NCBI GenBank assembly: GCA_041581635.1
Contig: JBFICW010000005.1
Span: 26,076-90,075 of the forward strand
Reading direction: 5' to 3'
Length of the DNA stretch: 64,000 bases
Source: Porticoccus sp041581635
Lineage (GTDB): Bacteria > Pseudomonadota > Gammaproteobacteria > Pseudomonadales > Porticoccaceae
Shown: one piece after another, positions 35,843 to 43,946 of the stretch
Numbering within the stretch: the first letter of the stretch is position 1
Layout of the letters: each line of letters starts with the position of its first letter
The notes under the pieces: generated by a model
Seen by the model: the letters and a program-made list of their open reading frames with translations, nothing else
Database searches by the model: none
Told to the model about the DNA's origin: nothing
Translations under genes and position numbers: made by a program

Positions 35843-37618
35843 CTAATGCTTGCCTAAAGGGCACGGCGCAAGGAACCTACTAAACCTACTAGTTGAAGCA
35901 ATTGTTAGCTTTTTCTGAGGCTTACACTGCTTTTCTCTGAATAGCACCATAGCTTTTGGCCCAAAATAGCCATAATTTTTCGTATGCCATTTTGTGTACT
36001 CCTCTGCAGGCAGCGGCCGGGAAATCATGAAGCCTTGTGCTATATCACAACCAATGTTTGCAAGTAAATCATATGTTTCTCTGTTTTCTATACCTTCTGC
36101 TATGGTTTTCACGCCCATATCATGCGCCATCTTTATCGCAGCCTCCACAATAGAGACTGCCGATTTATTAGAAGACAATCTGCGTACAAAGGATTGATCT
36201 ATCTTGATAAAAGAAACAGGAAGCTCATGCAAATATTGTAATGAGGAATACCCAGTGCCAAAGTCATCGATAGAAATGGTGATCTTTGCACTAGCTAATT
36301 TATTCAGCTCGGCAATGGTTCGCTCAACATCCAACATCAATGCACCTTCTGTGAGTTCCAGTTCTAACTGCTCACCGCTCAAGTCGTATCGCTCTAGCAG
36401 GCGAACTACCTGATTAAAAAAATTGGGCTGCAATAGATTGCGTGTTGAGATGTTTACTGCTATTGGAATGTTTATGTTATGTTGCCGCCACAAAGCCATT
36501 TGGGCCATGGCCTCGTTCAAAGCAAAATCAGTTATCTGATTAATCAAAGTACTTTCTTCGGCACGCGGGATAAATAGCCCAGGAGGAATATTTCCCCTTT
36601 GAGGATGATCCCAGCGTATCAGTGCTTCCACACTATGGACAACGCCCGTTGAAATATCCACTTTAGGTTGATAATGAAGCGACAGTTGTTTTTCTGTAAG
36701 CGCCTCCAATAACTCTCCCAATATAACGATATTTTCCTTGCTGGCTTTACTGAGTGCTGGATTGTAGGCTACATAGTCACATGCCTTATCACATGCCTCC
36801 GTCAATGCACACTGCGCCATCCGAAGGTGGGATTCAGGCGACTCATGTTTGGCAAGACTTACATGCCCCACTCTTGCGTCGATATGAATGGGAATCTCTT
36901 CGAACAGGATGGGCTTTCGAAAGATTGAGGTTAGCTCATCTATAAAGCACTCACTTTCCTGGGGAGTTGCATGCCTAGCCAATACACCTAATAGCGCTGT
37001 ATCTATACGAAATGTGGATATATTTTCTGGTTCAGCCCCTTCCAGAAACTTGACTAATTGAGGTATAGCTTCATCAATAACGCCAACACCAAACGTGGAG
37101 AATAATTCTGTTTTATTTTCTACCGCTATTAGCGCAAGAATATGAACATCCGATTTAATTGTCTCCCCACATATATTTTCCAGCTGTTCGTACAACGCAT
37201 GCTGATTTGGTAAATTGGTTGAAACATCGTGGCGTGAAAGCCATTTTATATGACGAATGTATGACCTTACACTATCACTTGCCGCACCGGAGAGTAATCC
37301 GAACAGGGTAAAGAACCCGGTACGATAGAGCCAGTTAACCATCTTTTGTGGCTCGCCGGTGGCTACATCGATTGGCATTACGGGCCCTAATACAATACCG
37401 CCAATCAGACCGATCAGGACACCCCCTCTGATCCCAAAAATAAAAGCCGATAATAAAATCGGGATGTACATAGAGTGCGAGTAAACATATTTTACACCGC
37501 CAGTTATGTAAACCAATACATATACGCCATACAGGAGGAGTAAGAGAAAAGGCACCGTATATAGATATATTCTTTTTTGATGCTTCCCTATCCATGTATA
37601 TAAGGGTGTAGCGTCCAT
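35843..37618 (-). CDS. membrane EAL-domain cyclic-di-GMP phosphodiesterase with degenerate GGDEF
   Basis: The 591-aa protein has four N-terminal membrane helices (residues about 17-112, for example LYTVPFLLLLLYGVYVLVYI), a GGDEF-like domain starting near WLSRHDVSTNLPNQHAL whose signature is replaced by RIDTALLGVL and so cannot be a cyclase, and an EAL domain with EALIRWDHP, ELTEGALM, DDFGTGYSS, IKIDQSFV and AEGIEN, all consistent with an active phosphodiesterase. The degenerate GGDEF could bind GTP as an allosteric site. No neighbour shares the strand closely. Confidence 0.9.
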   Translation of the reverse strand: MDATPLYTWIGKHQKRIYLYTVPFLLLLLYGVYVLVYITGGVKYVYSHSMYIPILLSAFIFGIRGGVLIGLIGGIVLGPVMPIDVATGEPQKMVNWLYRTGFFTLFGLLSGAASDSVRSYIRHIKWLSRHDVSTNLPNQHALYEQLENICGETIKSDVHILALIAVENKTELFSTFGVGVIDEAIPQLVKFLEGAEPENISTFRIDTALLGVLARHATPQESECFIDELTSIFRKPILFEEIPIHIDARVGHVSLAKHESPESHLRMAQCALTEACDKACDYVAYNPALSKASKENIVILGELLEALTEKQLSLHYQPKVDISTGVVHSVEALIRWDHPQRGNIPPGLFIPRAEESTLINQITDFALNEAMAQMALWRQHNINIPIAVNISTRNLLQPNFFNQVVRLLERYDLSGEQLELELTEGALMLDVERTIAELNKLASAKITISIDDFGTGYSSLQYLHELPVSFIKIDQSFVRRLSSNKSAVSIVEAAIKMAHDMGVKTIAEGIENRETYDLLANIGCDIAQGFMISRPLPAEEYTKWHTKNYGYFGPKAMVLFREKQCKPQKKLTIASTSRFSRFLAPCPLGKH

Positions 37619-37952
37619 GATTCACCTTCCTTTAGAAAGTTAACGCTTAAAGCAATATAACTTTCAGCAACAAACAATACTTTTTCTTTTTATAACAAAG
37701 ATATACGAGACTTGATAAAATGCTGCCGTTAGCGTAAACACTAGTACGAACCCAATGATTTTGCCAACCTGTAATTCTACCCAACGACTTAACCGATACC
37801 ATGCGGCGACTAAACCACTTAAAAGTTAGGCCGCAAAAATATAGAAAAACTCGAGTAAAACGGGGGTAGGTTTAGTATGACCACTGATCTCAAGAGACAT
37901 AAATGAGCAGAGCGATTGCACAGGCTTAGGGGTCGCCTTTTGCGTTGTATTG
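37619..37952. other. intergenic region between the EAL and cytochrome b561 genes
   Basis: No gene seen. A hairpin with a TGCGGC/GCCGCA outer stem lies at 37802-37835 (CTAA/TTAG inner pairs, two-base bulge). The sequences ACTTAAC (37787-37793) and GTTAGGC (37825-37831) look like attC core boxes but the arms between do not pair, so I do not call a site. Confidence 0.3.
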
Positions 37953-38510
37953 TTAGGAGCGGTGCTTGCCCGTGAGCATACGGCTTAAGGTATTGTCACG
38001 AAGAACATAGTGATGAAATAAAGCTGCAACCGCGTGCAGACCAATCAGGAAATAGCCAACTGTCCCCGCTGTTTCGTGAATTTCCTTTAACCACTTAGAA
38101 AGGTCCTTGTTCTCCGCAACAAGAGCCGGTAGCTCCAGTCCAAAAAACGGGATTGGCTTACCGCCCAGGCTCAATACCAACCAACCTGCCAGTGGTAACC
38201 CCAACATCAGACCATAGAGTGCATAGTGGACTGCTGTAGCCAACAACCCCTGCCATCGTGAAGTGGGCGGCTCAATAGGGGGTTTCGGCCCACTGGCGAG
38301 GCGCACCAACAAGCGCAGGCAAGTGAGAAATAAAACGGAAAGACCCAGCATAAAATGCCACATTTTCAATGCCTCGCGAGGGTCGCTACCCTTAGGAAAC
38401 ATGACGCGAAATTCTATGCAGGCATATACAACTGCAATCAACACAAACATCAGCCAATGCAAGCCAATTGATAGGGAACCATAACGAAGGGAATTGTTTT
38501 TCCAGTTCAT
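37953..38510 (-). CDS. cytochrome b561
   Basis: A 185-aa four-helix di-heme b-type cytochrome with histidines in SIGLHWLMFVLI, MWHFMLGLSVLFL, EIHETAGTVGYFLIGLHAVAALFHHYV. The order and spacing fit the bacterial CybB family, which moves electrons between quinone and periplasmic acceptors or superoxide. The partner is unknown. It lies just outside the cassette-like region. Confidence 0.9.
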   Translation of the reverse strand: MNWKNNSLRYGSLSIGLHWLMFVLIAVVYACIEFRVMFPKGSDPREALKMWHFMLGLSVLFLTCLRLLVRLASGPKPPIEPPTSRWQGLLATAVHYALYGLMLGLPLAGWLVLSLGGKPIPFFGLELPALVAENKDLSKWLKEIHETAGTVGYFLIGLHAVAALFHHYVLRDNTLSRMLTGKHRS

Positions 38511-38579
38511 ATTTTGCCTCTAATGTTAACCGCCTACCCCTTGCTGAGGGGCAACCGAAACACAGTATCGATAACCCGC

Positions 38580-38602
38580 GCCGACCACATTTTCTGTGGC
38601 CG
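38580..38602 (-). terminator. GC-rich hairpin downstream of the 163-aa secreted protein
   Basis: The stem CCG-A-CCACA / TGTGG-C-CGG has one mismatch and a TTTTC loop. It may be a terminator or an arm of a degenerate attC site (see findings). No clean T tract. Confidence 0.35.
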
Positions 38603-38765
38603 GAAGGTACTCGAACAACCAGTTAGATGTTCTTCTACACAGCAGTTATCTACCGAAAGATAATAGGTTATAAAGCACCAACCCAATAGTTCGGTTTTCT
38701 TAACTTTCGTGGCCATTTTATTTAAAGGCTTATATTCGGGTCTACTGTCGAGTAAGTGAATAGGC

Positions 38766-39257
38766 CTAACATCTACGGCATGAGCCACTATCCCATGCCT
38801 CTCGATCCGTTTCACGACGCTCTCTATGCTCTCGCTCGATACGTTCTCTACGGCCATCTCTTTCTGCTCTATCATGCACCACTTGCTCGCGGGCAGCCTT
38901 CTCTCTTGCAGCATGCTCACGGGCAGCCTTGTCTTTGGCTGCTCTTTCTCCCGCTGCTTTTTCCTTATCGAGCCTTTCTTGCCGATCCTTAAATTCTTTA
39001 GAGGAAGGATCTTCGACCGCCTTGTTCTCTCCAATTTTAGAAGGCCAGACAGCATCGACTACTGGGCCTCCAGCTTTCTTTGCTATCGCTTTCGCACCTT
39101 GTTTTATGGCCGTTTTTGCTGCTGCCTCTGTCACTTTATCAGCCTTCGATGCATCTTTCGTATCTTGAACTTCGGTGTCTTGAGACAGGGCATTTTGAAC
39201 GGGAAAAGTGATACAAGTAACCAAGAATAGAAACATCGTGGTTTTAAAGACATTCAT
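38766..39257 (-). CDS. secreted, highly charged hypothetical protein (possible cassette gene)
   Basis: The 163-aa precursor has a signal peptide (MNVFKTTMFLFLVTCITFPV then a QNALSQ cleavage region), an acidic/lysine segment, a small glycine-containing hydrophobic patch (AIAKKAGGPVVDAVWP) and a C-terminal stretch of AAREKAAREH-type units rich in Ala, Arg, Glu and Lys, likely one long alpha-helix. Composition alone explains the helix; no family was recognised. Its start lies 30 bases inside the cassette boundary formed by the R' box at 39287-39293, consistent with cassette origin. Confidence 0.5.
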   Translation of the reverse strand: MNVFKTTMFLFLVTCITFPVQNALSQDTEVQDTKDASKADKVTEAAAKTAIKQGAKAIAKKAGGPVVDAVWPSKIGENKAVEDPSSKEFKDRQERLDKEKAAGERAAKDKAAREHAAREKAAREQVVHDRAERDGRRERIEREHRERRETDREAWDSGSCRRC

Positions 39258-39286
39258 TTACCGGGTTCCTATAAGCTGTTTTATTA

Positions 39287-39361
39287 TCCTAACGCCACCA
39301 ACACTGATGAATGAACGCAGTGTAGCGATGCGCCGCGCAATTGTGTTTGGCCTTGTTATGT
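39287..39361 (-). repeat. attC-like site A (GFA cassette)
   Basis: 75 bp. Minus strand: R'' is ACATAAC, R' is GTTAGGA (near the GTTRRRY consensus). The L arms pair as CCAAACAC against GTGTTGG with one extra A, the extrahelical-base arrangement typical of attC. The TAA stop of the GFA gene lies within R''. Confidence 0.65.
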
Positions 39362-39760
39362 ATTTTCTGGTGCATGCTCTAGATATTGAGAAACGCCCTC
39401 AGGAATTTTTTCCCAGCTTGCTTTAGACCCTACAAAGATATGCCGACCAATTTCAATGTGTGGATCTTCGTTAAGGCAACCTAGTGTTACACCGTGCACT
39501 TCATTTTGGTAAATGCCACATAAAGTAGAGCCGCATTGCTTGCAAAACTGCAAACCGAAATCTTGTTGACTCGCATACGTTGTTAAATATTCTGAGCCAC
39601 AAACCCAGCGAAATTCAGCGGTGTTTACCCGTGCATAAGCTGAGGCTTGAGAACTAAATGCCTTTCGGCAGCGTGAACAGTGGCATGACCTTGCGTCAAA
39701 CAACGCACCATCGATTTCGTATTTGATTTCACCGCAAAAGCATTCGCCAGTTAATTTCAT
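39356..39760 (-). CDS. GFA-family (CENP-V/glutathione-dependent formaldehyde-activating-like) protein
   Basis: A 134-aa zinc-binding protein with cysteine groups GECFCGEIKYE, CHCSRCRKAF and CKQCGSTLCG, the GFA family pattern. Enzymatic activity on S-hydroxymethylglutathione is known for only some members. The ATG at 39760 (MKLTGECFC) is preferred over an upstream GTG at 39769. It starts 16 bases after the R' box of attC-like site B and its TAA is in R'' of site A, so it fits a single-gene integron cassette. GFA genes recur in cassette arrays. Confidence 0.85.
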   Translation of the reverse strand: MKLTGECFCGEIKYEIDGALFDARSCHCSRCRKAFSSQASAYARVNTAEFRWVCGSEYLTTYASQQDFGLQFCKQCGSTLCGIYQNEVHGVTLGCLNEDPHIEIGRHIFVGSKASWEKIPEGVSQYLEHAPENT

Positions 39761-39775
39761 TGAATTCACAATAAT

Positions 39776-39847
39776 TCATAACACCTTGTTCATTGGAAAA
39801 TTGGGAGCACAGTGTGTAATTTTTCCGTGTGCAGCAACTTGTTATGC
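39776..39847 (-). repeat. attC-like site B (downstream of LysR)
   Basis: 72 bp. Minus strand: R'' is GCATAAC, R' is GTTATGA. The arms pair in the R boxes and again centrally as GGAAAATT against AATTTTTCC. It ends 48 bases beyond the LysR stop, so that gene does not overlap it. Confidence 0.55.
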
Positions 39848-39896
39848 AGATGTTTTGCCTTGGGAATACTCAGTAAGCCAGAAGTGCCCGAACGAA

Positions 39897-40778
39897 TTAT
39901 TGGTTCAAAATATCTTCGATCCAATTTAGAAATTTGGCTGCACTTCTAGTTTCGAAGCTGTTCTTATTTGGTACGTAATAGCAAAAGTCTGATTTGACCG
40001 GTCGAGTTTCAAATTGTTGTAGAAGGTTAGATTTTAACAGCCTTTTAGTGAGCGTTGTAGAACAGAACACAAGTCCATTTTCTGCCATAGCCTGCTGGAT
40101 CCCAAAAAGCTCTTGATCAAATTTTTTGACTTTAATATTAGATCCGTCCAGCCCATTTTTTTCCAACCAAGCAGCTAGTGGAGGATCCGGTAACGATTTA
40201 TTTTTCCACTCCGTTGTAAAAAGGGTAATGGGTTCATTTGACCAAGAAGGAGGCGTCATTCCATAAGCACCAAATACATTGAATGATTCATATCTAATGA
40301 CATCAGATTCCTCAGCGACTGAGGCATCACCGAAACGAATTGGAATGATATATGATTGACTATCGACCGACTCGCCGGTCGATATTTCCATAGAAATATC
40401 GGGGTTGGCTTGTTCAAATTCATGCTGGGAAGGGATCAGCACCATAGCCGCCAATGATGATGTCGTCGTTACCCTGACCGCACTGCCAGCCTTCATCACC
40501 TCTTCCAATGCACCGTCAATTTTGCGAAATCCATCCGAGGTAGCTTTAGCTAATCTTATACCTGTTCCGGTTAGTGATATCCGCCTTCCCCGTCGATGAA
40601 ACAAATTTACACTTAACCGACTTTCCAGGTTGCTAATGTGGTGTGAAATGGCTGTTGGCGTCAGCGAAAGTTCTTCTGCCGCCAACTTAAAACTTCCCCG
40701 ACGGGCAGCCGACTCAAAGGCTTTCAGCGCCTGTAACGATACCTGCAAACTTAATCTCCAAATCAACAACTGGTTCAT
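39897..40778 (-). CDS. LysR-family transcriptional regulator
   Basis: A 293-aa LysR regulator of the GcvA/TrpI-like branch: N-terminal winged helix-turn-helix with ALKAFESAARRGSFKLAAEELSLT, then TAISHHISNLESRL, followed by a substrate-binding domain. ATG 40778 is preferred to an upstream TTG. It is divergent from the azoreductase-deaminase pair (109 bases between starts) and probably controls it, binding in that gap. The inducer is unknown. It sits between attC-like sites B and C. Confidence 0.88.
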   Translation of the reverse strand: MNQLLIWRLSLQVSLQALKAFESAARRGSFKLAAEELSLTPTAISHHISNLESRLSVNLFHRRGRRISLTGTGIRLAKATSDGFRKIDGALEEVMKAGSAVRVTTTSSLAAMVLIPSQHEFEQANPDISMEISTGESVDSQSYIIPIRFGDASVAEESDVIRYESFNVFGAYGMTPPSWSNEPITLFTTEWKNKSLPDPPLAAWLEKNGLDGSNIKVKKFDQELFGIQQAMAENGLVFCSTTLTKRLLKSNLLQQFETRPVKSDFCYYVPNKNSFETRSAAKFLNWIEDILNQ

Positions 40779-40887
40779 TGATAGTATAGATGATTTCAAT
40801 TCATCTATACGTGTAACTTTTTCGTTTGTACCATTCTATACAGGCTCACAAAATAGCTCCTGTTCTTAATTAACTAAGGTAATGAAC

Positions 40888-41592
40888 ATGAGCACATTAT
40901 TACACGTAGACTCAAGCGTTAGAGCTGTGAACAACCCGAACCCGGTTCACAATTCCATATCGAAAAGTATCGCTCACCGGTTTATTGATACATGGAAACA
41001 GAATCGCCCTGAAGATGAGTATATCTATCGTGATGTTGGAGTGAATCCACCTGATTTCATTACCCAGGATTGGATTGGCGCGGTGTTTACCCCTGAGGAA
41101 AAAAGAACCCCGGCACAAAAAGAGAGACTGGCACTATCAGATAAACTGATAGCTGAAGTGTCAGCAGCCGATGTTATCCTGATTTCCTCACCAATGTATA
41201 ACTACGGTATGCCAGCTCAGCTAAAAGCGTGGTTCGATCAAATTGTACGTATAAACAAAACGTTTGATTTCGATCTCTCACGAGGGGACATCCCGTTGCA
41301 GCCTATACTCTCAGGCAAGACATTGATCATAGTGACTTCCAGCGGAGAGTTTGGTTTTGAAAGAGGAGGAATAAGAGAAGATTCTGGTCACCTGGCACCG
41401 CACCTACGGACACTGAGTAAATATTTAGGGGTGGACACAATGTATGAGATTGCCTCTGAATACCAAGAATTTGGTGACGAGAGACACCGTATGTCAGTAG
41501 CCAATGCAAAAGATCGAGCCGAAAGTATTGCATCAGAGCTTAGTATTTCGACTCTGGCTCCATCGTCAAAAAATGAGGTCGCCAATGTGTAA
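40888..41592 (+). CDS. FMN-dependent NADH azoreductase/quinone reductase
   Basis: A flavodoxin-like protein of the AzoR family (234 aa): FMN-phosphate loop DSSVRAVNNPNPVHNSIS, the SSPMYNYGMPAQLKAWFDQI motif and NKTFDF. Such enzymes reduce quinones, azo dyes or nitro compounds with NAD(P)H. An AAGG Shine-Dalgarno spaces correctly for ATG 40888 rather than 40882. It overlaps the next gene by 8 bases and is divergent from a LysR regulator. Confidence 0.88.
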   Translation: MSTLLHVDSSVRAVNNPNPVHNSISKSIAHRFIDTWKQNRPEDEYIYRDVGVNPPDFITQDWIGAVFTPEEKRTPAQKERLALSDKLIAEVSAADVILISSPMYNYGMPAQLKAWFDQIVRINKTFDFDLSRGDIPLQPILSGKTLIIVTSSGEFGFERGGIREDSGHLAPHLRTLSKYLGVDTMYEIASEYQEFGDERHRMSVANAKDRAESIASELSISTLAPSSKNEVANV

Positions 41593-42064
41593 TCATATTA
41601 ATGCAGAACTTCTCATAAAGTGTGGAGAAAACGTTATTGATTTGGCTGTTGGCAATGTCAAAGTAGGTGGTTTGCCGTTTGCAGCCATTATCGTTAATCA
41701 GAATGGAGAAATTGTTGGCAAAGGGGTCAATCAAGTCGCGAAACACCTGGATTGTACCGCACACGCTGAAATCCAGGCGATAAGAGAGGCTTCACGGAAT
41801 GAAAAAAACTTTTCTTTAAAAGGAGCGACATTAATTGCTTCAGGAGAGCCTTGTGCTCTCTGTTATATAGCAATCCGTATGGCGGAGATTTTGAAAGTTA
41901 TTATCGTCTCGGATAGATATGAGGCGGAAAAACACGGGTTCGATTATCTGTGGACTTACAAGTATTTCAATGCCAGCCTCTTTTATGAACTCGAGGTTGT
42001 GACGCTAGATATTGACAGGAAATTACTCCCATTTCAGTTGGCAAAAGTCAATTTGATTGATTAA
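41585..42064 (+). CDS. cytidine/deoxycytidylate deaminase-fold nucleoside deaminase
   Basis: A 159-aa zinc deaminase with TAHAEIQAIREAS (H-A-E) and GEPCALCYIAI (P-C-x2-C), the catalytic signature of the CDA fold. Closest in pattern to guanine or tRNA-adenosine type deaminases, but the substrate is unclear. ATG 41585 overlaps the azoreductase stop (8 bases). Co-expression with a flavin azoreductase under a LysR regulator suggests degradation or detoxification of a nitrogenous ring compound; this is inference. Confidence 0.85.
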   Translation: MCNHINAELLIKCGENVIDLAVGNVKVGGLPFAAIIVNQNGEIVGKGVNQVAKHLDCTAHAEIQAIREASRNEKNFSLKGATLIASGEPCALCYIAIRMAEILKVIIVSDRYEAEKHGFDYLWTYKYFNASLFYELEVVTLDIDRKLLPFQLAKVNLID

Positions 42065-42142
42065 AATTAGTGCTTTCAACCTTTCATTAATTACCAGTTT
42101 GGTAAGCGTCATCTTACGATGAACACTTTAAAGAGGTTCACT

Positions 42143-42223
42143 GGATAACGCCCACATAAAAGGCGGAGCGTCAGCGACGTCCAGCGCAACAGAGTGGAGC
42201 GTTTTTTGATGTGCTTGTTATGT
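42143..42223 (-). repeat. attC-like site C (end of the DUF5343/TIGR02391-like cassette)
   Basis: 81 bp. Minus strand: R'' is ACATAAC, R' is GTTATCC. CACAT/ATGTG and AAAA/TTTT arms pair next to the R boxes. The TAA of the 162-aa gene is inside R''. Confidence 0.65.
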
Positions 42224-42706
42224 ATTTTCAATTCTTGAACTCAATTTTCTAAACAATAGAGACCCTAATGTTAAGTGATCTAAGCACTGGTCTAATGTTT
42301 CGTGATAGTCAACTTCATGGCCCCTTGGGTTTCTTATTGCCAGAACTGCTCCTGCAAACAAAAAGGAATATCCTTTTTGTTCATCTTCTTCGCTAACATC
42401 TTCCAGTGGCGTTAGCTTTATAACAGGAGATTTTTCATTAAAAGCTTGCATCATTAGTGCAACGCCACTCTTCCTTATTCTACTTATTTTCGAGACTTTT
42501 CTATCAATAAACTTAAAAGCTTCAAACGTTGCATGAGAGTAGTAACCGTCATCAAATAACTTCTTTGAAACTCGTGATATTTCGGGATGAATATTTCTAT
42601 CATCAAATGGGTGAAGAATTATGGTCGACACTTCTTCTTTGGCATAAAGTGACAACTCAGATGATTTCTTCGCTATTTTCATGAAACGGCTGAGAGAACT
42701 AGCCAT
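42218..42706 (-). CDS. TIGR02391/Ymh-like protein with HEPN-type R-x4-H motif
   Basis: A 162-aa protein with GYYSHATFEAFKFIDRKV, then SGVALMMQAF, and FAGAVLAIRNPRGHEVDY near the C-terminus. The last contains R-N-x3-H (RNPRGH), the HEPN ribonuclease signature. This layout matches the TIGR02391 (Hypoth_Ymh) family, often found in defence or abortive-infection contexts. It overlaps the DUF5343-like gene by 8 bases (co-translated pair). The stop lies in the attC R'' box. Biochemical role unproven. Confidence 0.7.
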   Translation of the reverse strand: MASSLSRFMKIAKKSSELSLYAKEEVSTIILHPFDDRNIHPEISRVSKKLFDDGYYSHATFEAFKFIDRKVSKISRIRKSGVALMMQAFNEKSPVIKLTPLEDVSEEDEQKGYSFLFAGAVLAIRNPRGHEVDYHETLDQCLDHLTLGSLLFRKLSSRIENT

Positions 42707-43373
42707 TCATTAAATTCTCTTTTATGCTTTTAAAAATATTATCGTACGTCTCTCTGCTTCCATCTGGAGGAAGATTGATTTCAATCCTAACGGTTAGTGC
42801 TAAGTCTTTGTCTCCACCACCAGAACGACCTTCATTATTTACATTAACTCTCGGAGTTTCTTTCTGTGTCTTTAATTTGGCTTTAGTTGAAGAGGGCTTA
42901 TCCTCTTTTTTCGTGGATGGCTTTGAATTTCTAGTCTCGGGAAGTTCTGCATGACCAGCCAAGCCTGCAAAAATTTTGAATGTGCTAGCTTGACGCTTGC
43001 CAATAGCGGCACTTGTCTCATCAGTTTGACGAAAAAAAGTGATTAAGTCGTCTAGCTCCAGATCCCATGATTCATCACCATGCAAATCGAATAGTGCAGA
43101 ATAGGAAGTTTTAACTAGCTCACCAAATGCCTTTTGAAATTCTTCGTCTTTATGATGAAGAAAGGTAGAGTTAGCTTCTTGAGTCTTTTTCCCTTCAGTA
43201 TCTATGACGCCTACGAACTGTAAGGCATTTATTACATGGCTTTCATTGTTTGGTGCAAATCCCAATTTTTTTACAGTTGCAGATGTCACGGAAGCTGGAA
43301 ATGATTTCCTTAAGTGACTAACCATTTTGGCGATATTTCCCGGTCCAGATATATAGGGGTGTGAATCAGCCAT
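42699..43373 (-). CDS. DUF5343-like protein
   Basis: A 224-aa protein whose first 130 residues (YISGPGNIAKMVSHLRKSFPA, NALQFVGVIDTEGKKTQEA) resemble the helical DUF5343 domain, a winged-helix-type fold. A charged linker rich in Lys, Ser, Thr follows, then a short beta/alpha C-terminus (LALTVRIEINLPPDGSRETYDNIFKSIKENL). It is translated just before the TIGR02391-like protein. The pairing suggests a two-component system, possibly the specificity or antitoxin partner. It starts about 40 bases after the R' box of site D. Confidence 0.65.
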   Translation of the reverse strand: MADSHPYISGPGNIAKMVSHLRKSFPASVTSATVKKLGFAPNNESHVINALQFVGVIDTEGKKTQEANSTFLHHKDEEFQKAFGELVKTSYSALFDLHGDESWDLELDDLITFFRQTDETSAAIGKRQASTFKIFAGLAGHAELPETRNSKPSTKKEDKPSSTKAKLKTQKETPRVNVNNEGRSGGGDKDLALTVRIEINLPPDGSRETYDNIFKSIKENLMNG

Positions 43374-43412
43374 AATTACTCCTTTTTAAATTGTAGTATC
43401 GATACAGTTTAT

Positions 43413-43475
43413 GCATAACGCCCTTGTTAATAGGAAACAGCAAAGCTGTTCTCCTTTTTGAACTGATTGTTAGAT
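43413..43475 (-). repeat. attC-like site D (end of the HEPN-like cassette)
   Basis: 63 bp. Minus strand: R'' is ATCTAAC, a perfect RYYYAAC, and R' is GTTATGC. The centre is an AACAGC-AAA-GCTGTT hairpin extended by AGGA/TCCT. The TAA of the 158-aa gene is inside R''. Confidence 0.72.
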
Positions 43476-43946
43476 AGCTGCTTGCTCATAAGCCTGACGT
43501 ACTCTCGGTGAAAGCCTTAGCGTTTCATTAAGTATTATTAAGCCAAATTCCAGCAAGTGAGTGTTTCTTTCTGTTTCGTTCTCTTCCTGTGGATTATATT
43601 TTCCGCCATGAAATAGATTGTTTCTAACTCTTCTTACAAGCACTAAAAGTTTTGATATCTCCGTGCCTTGTTCTGGCATTGCTCTGGTCCAGTTAAGATC
43701 ACCGTGAGAGACCACTTGCTTGTACGGAGGTATGGCGAGGTAATAGCTACAAGCAATTTCAAGCTCTTTAGTTCGAGAGCTGTCAAATTCAACTGAAATC
43801 TCGTTCGCAAACAGATCCCAGCCAGGTTCTGCCTTGTTCTCATTGCCAACAAAGAAACGGGATGCCTTCAAAGCGTATTCCAGTCTAGAAAGTTTTAGAA
43901 AAAACTCTAGTACAAGATCTCTGTTAATTGACGTACTTTCAGTCAT
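43470..43946 (-). CDS. HEPN-like hypothetical protein (cassette gene)
   Basis: A 158-aa all-helical protein containing LVLVRRVRNNLFHGGKY, i.e. the R-x4-H motif (RNNLFH) that marks HEPN-type RNases and often HEPN-MNT or abortive-infection proteins. No known partner gene is seen in its cassette. The gene starts about 20 bases after an R' box and ends in the attC R'' box. A toxin or defence role is a motif-based guess. Confidence 0.6.
   Translation of the reverse strand: MTESTSINRDLVLEFFLKLSRLEYALKASRFFVGNENKAEPGWDLFANEISVEFDSSRTKELEIACSYYLAIPPYKQVVSHGDLNWTRAMPEQGTEISKLLVLVRRVRNNLFHGGKYNPQEENETERNTHLLEFGLIILNETLRLSPRVRQAYEQAAI

Noticed and set aside
37787..37831. Possible attC site on the plus strand
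   Set aside because: ACTTAAC and GTTAGGC match the core boxes, but the intervening arms are not complementary and no cassette gene ends there.
38534..39055. A 173-codon minus-strand frame overlapping the secreted charged protein
   Set aside because: It overlaps in another frame a gene with a clear signal peptide, and its own sequence is basic and low-complexity with no start signal.
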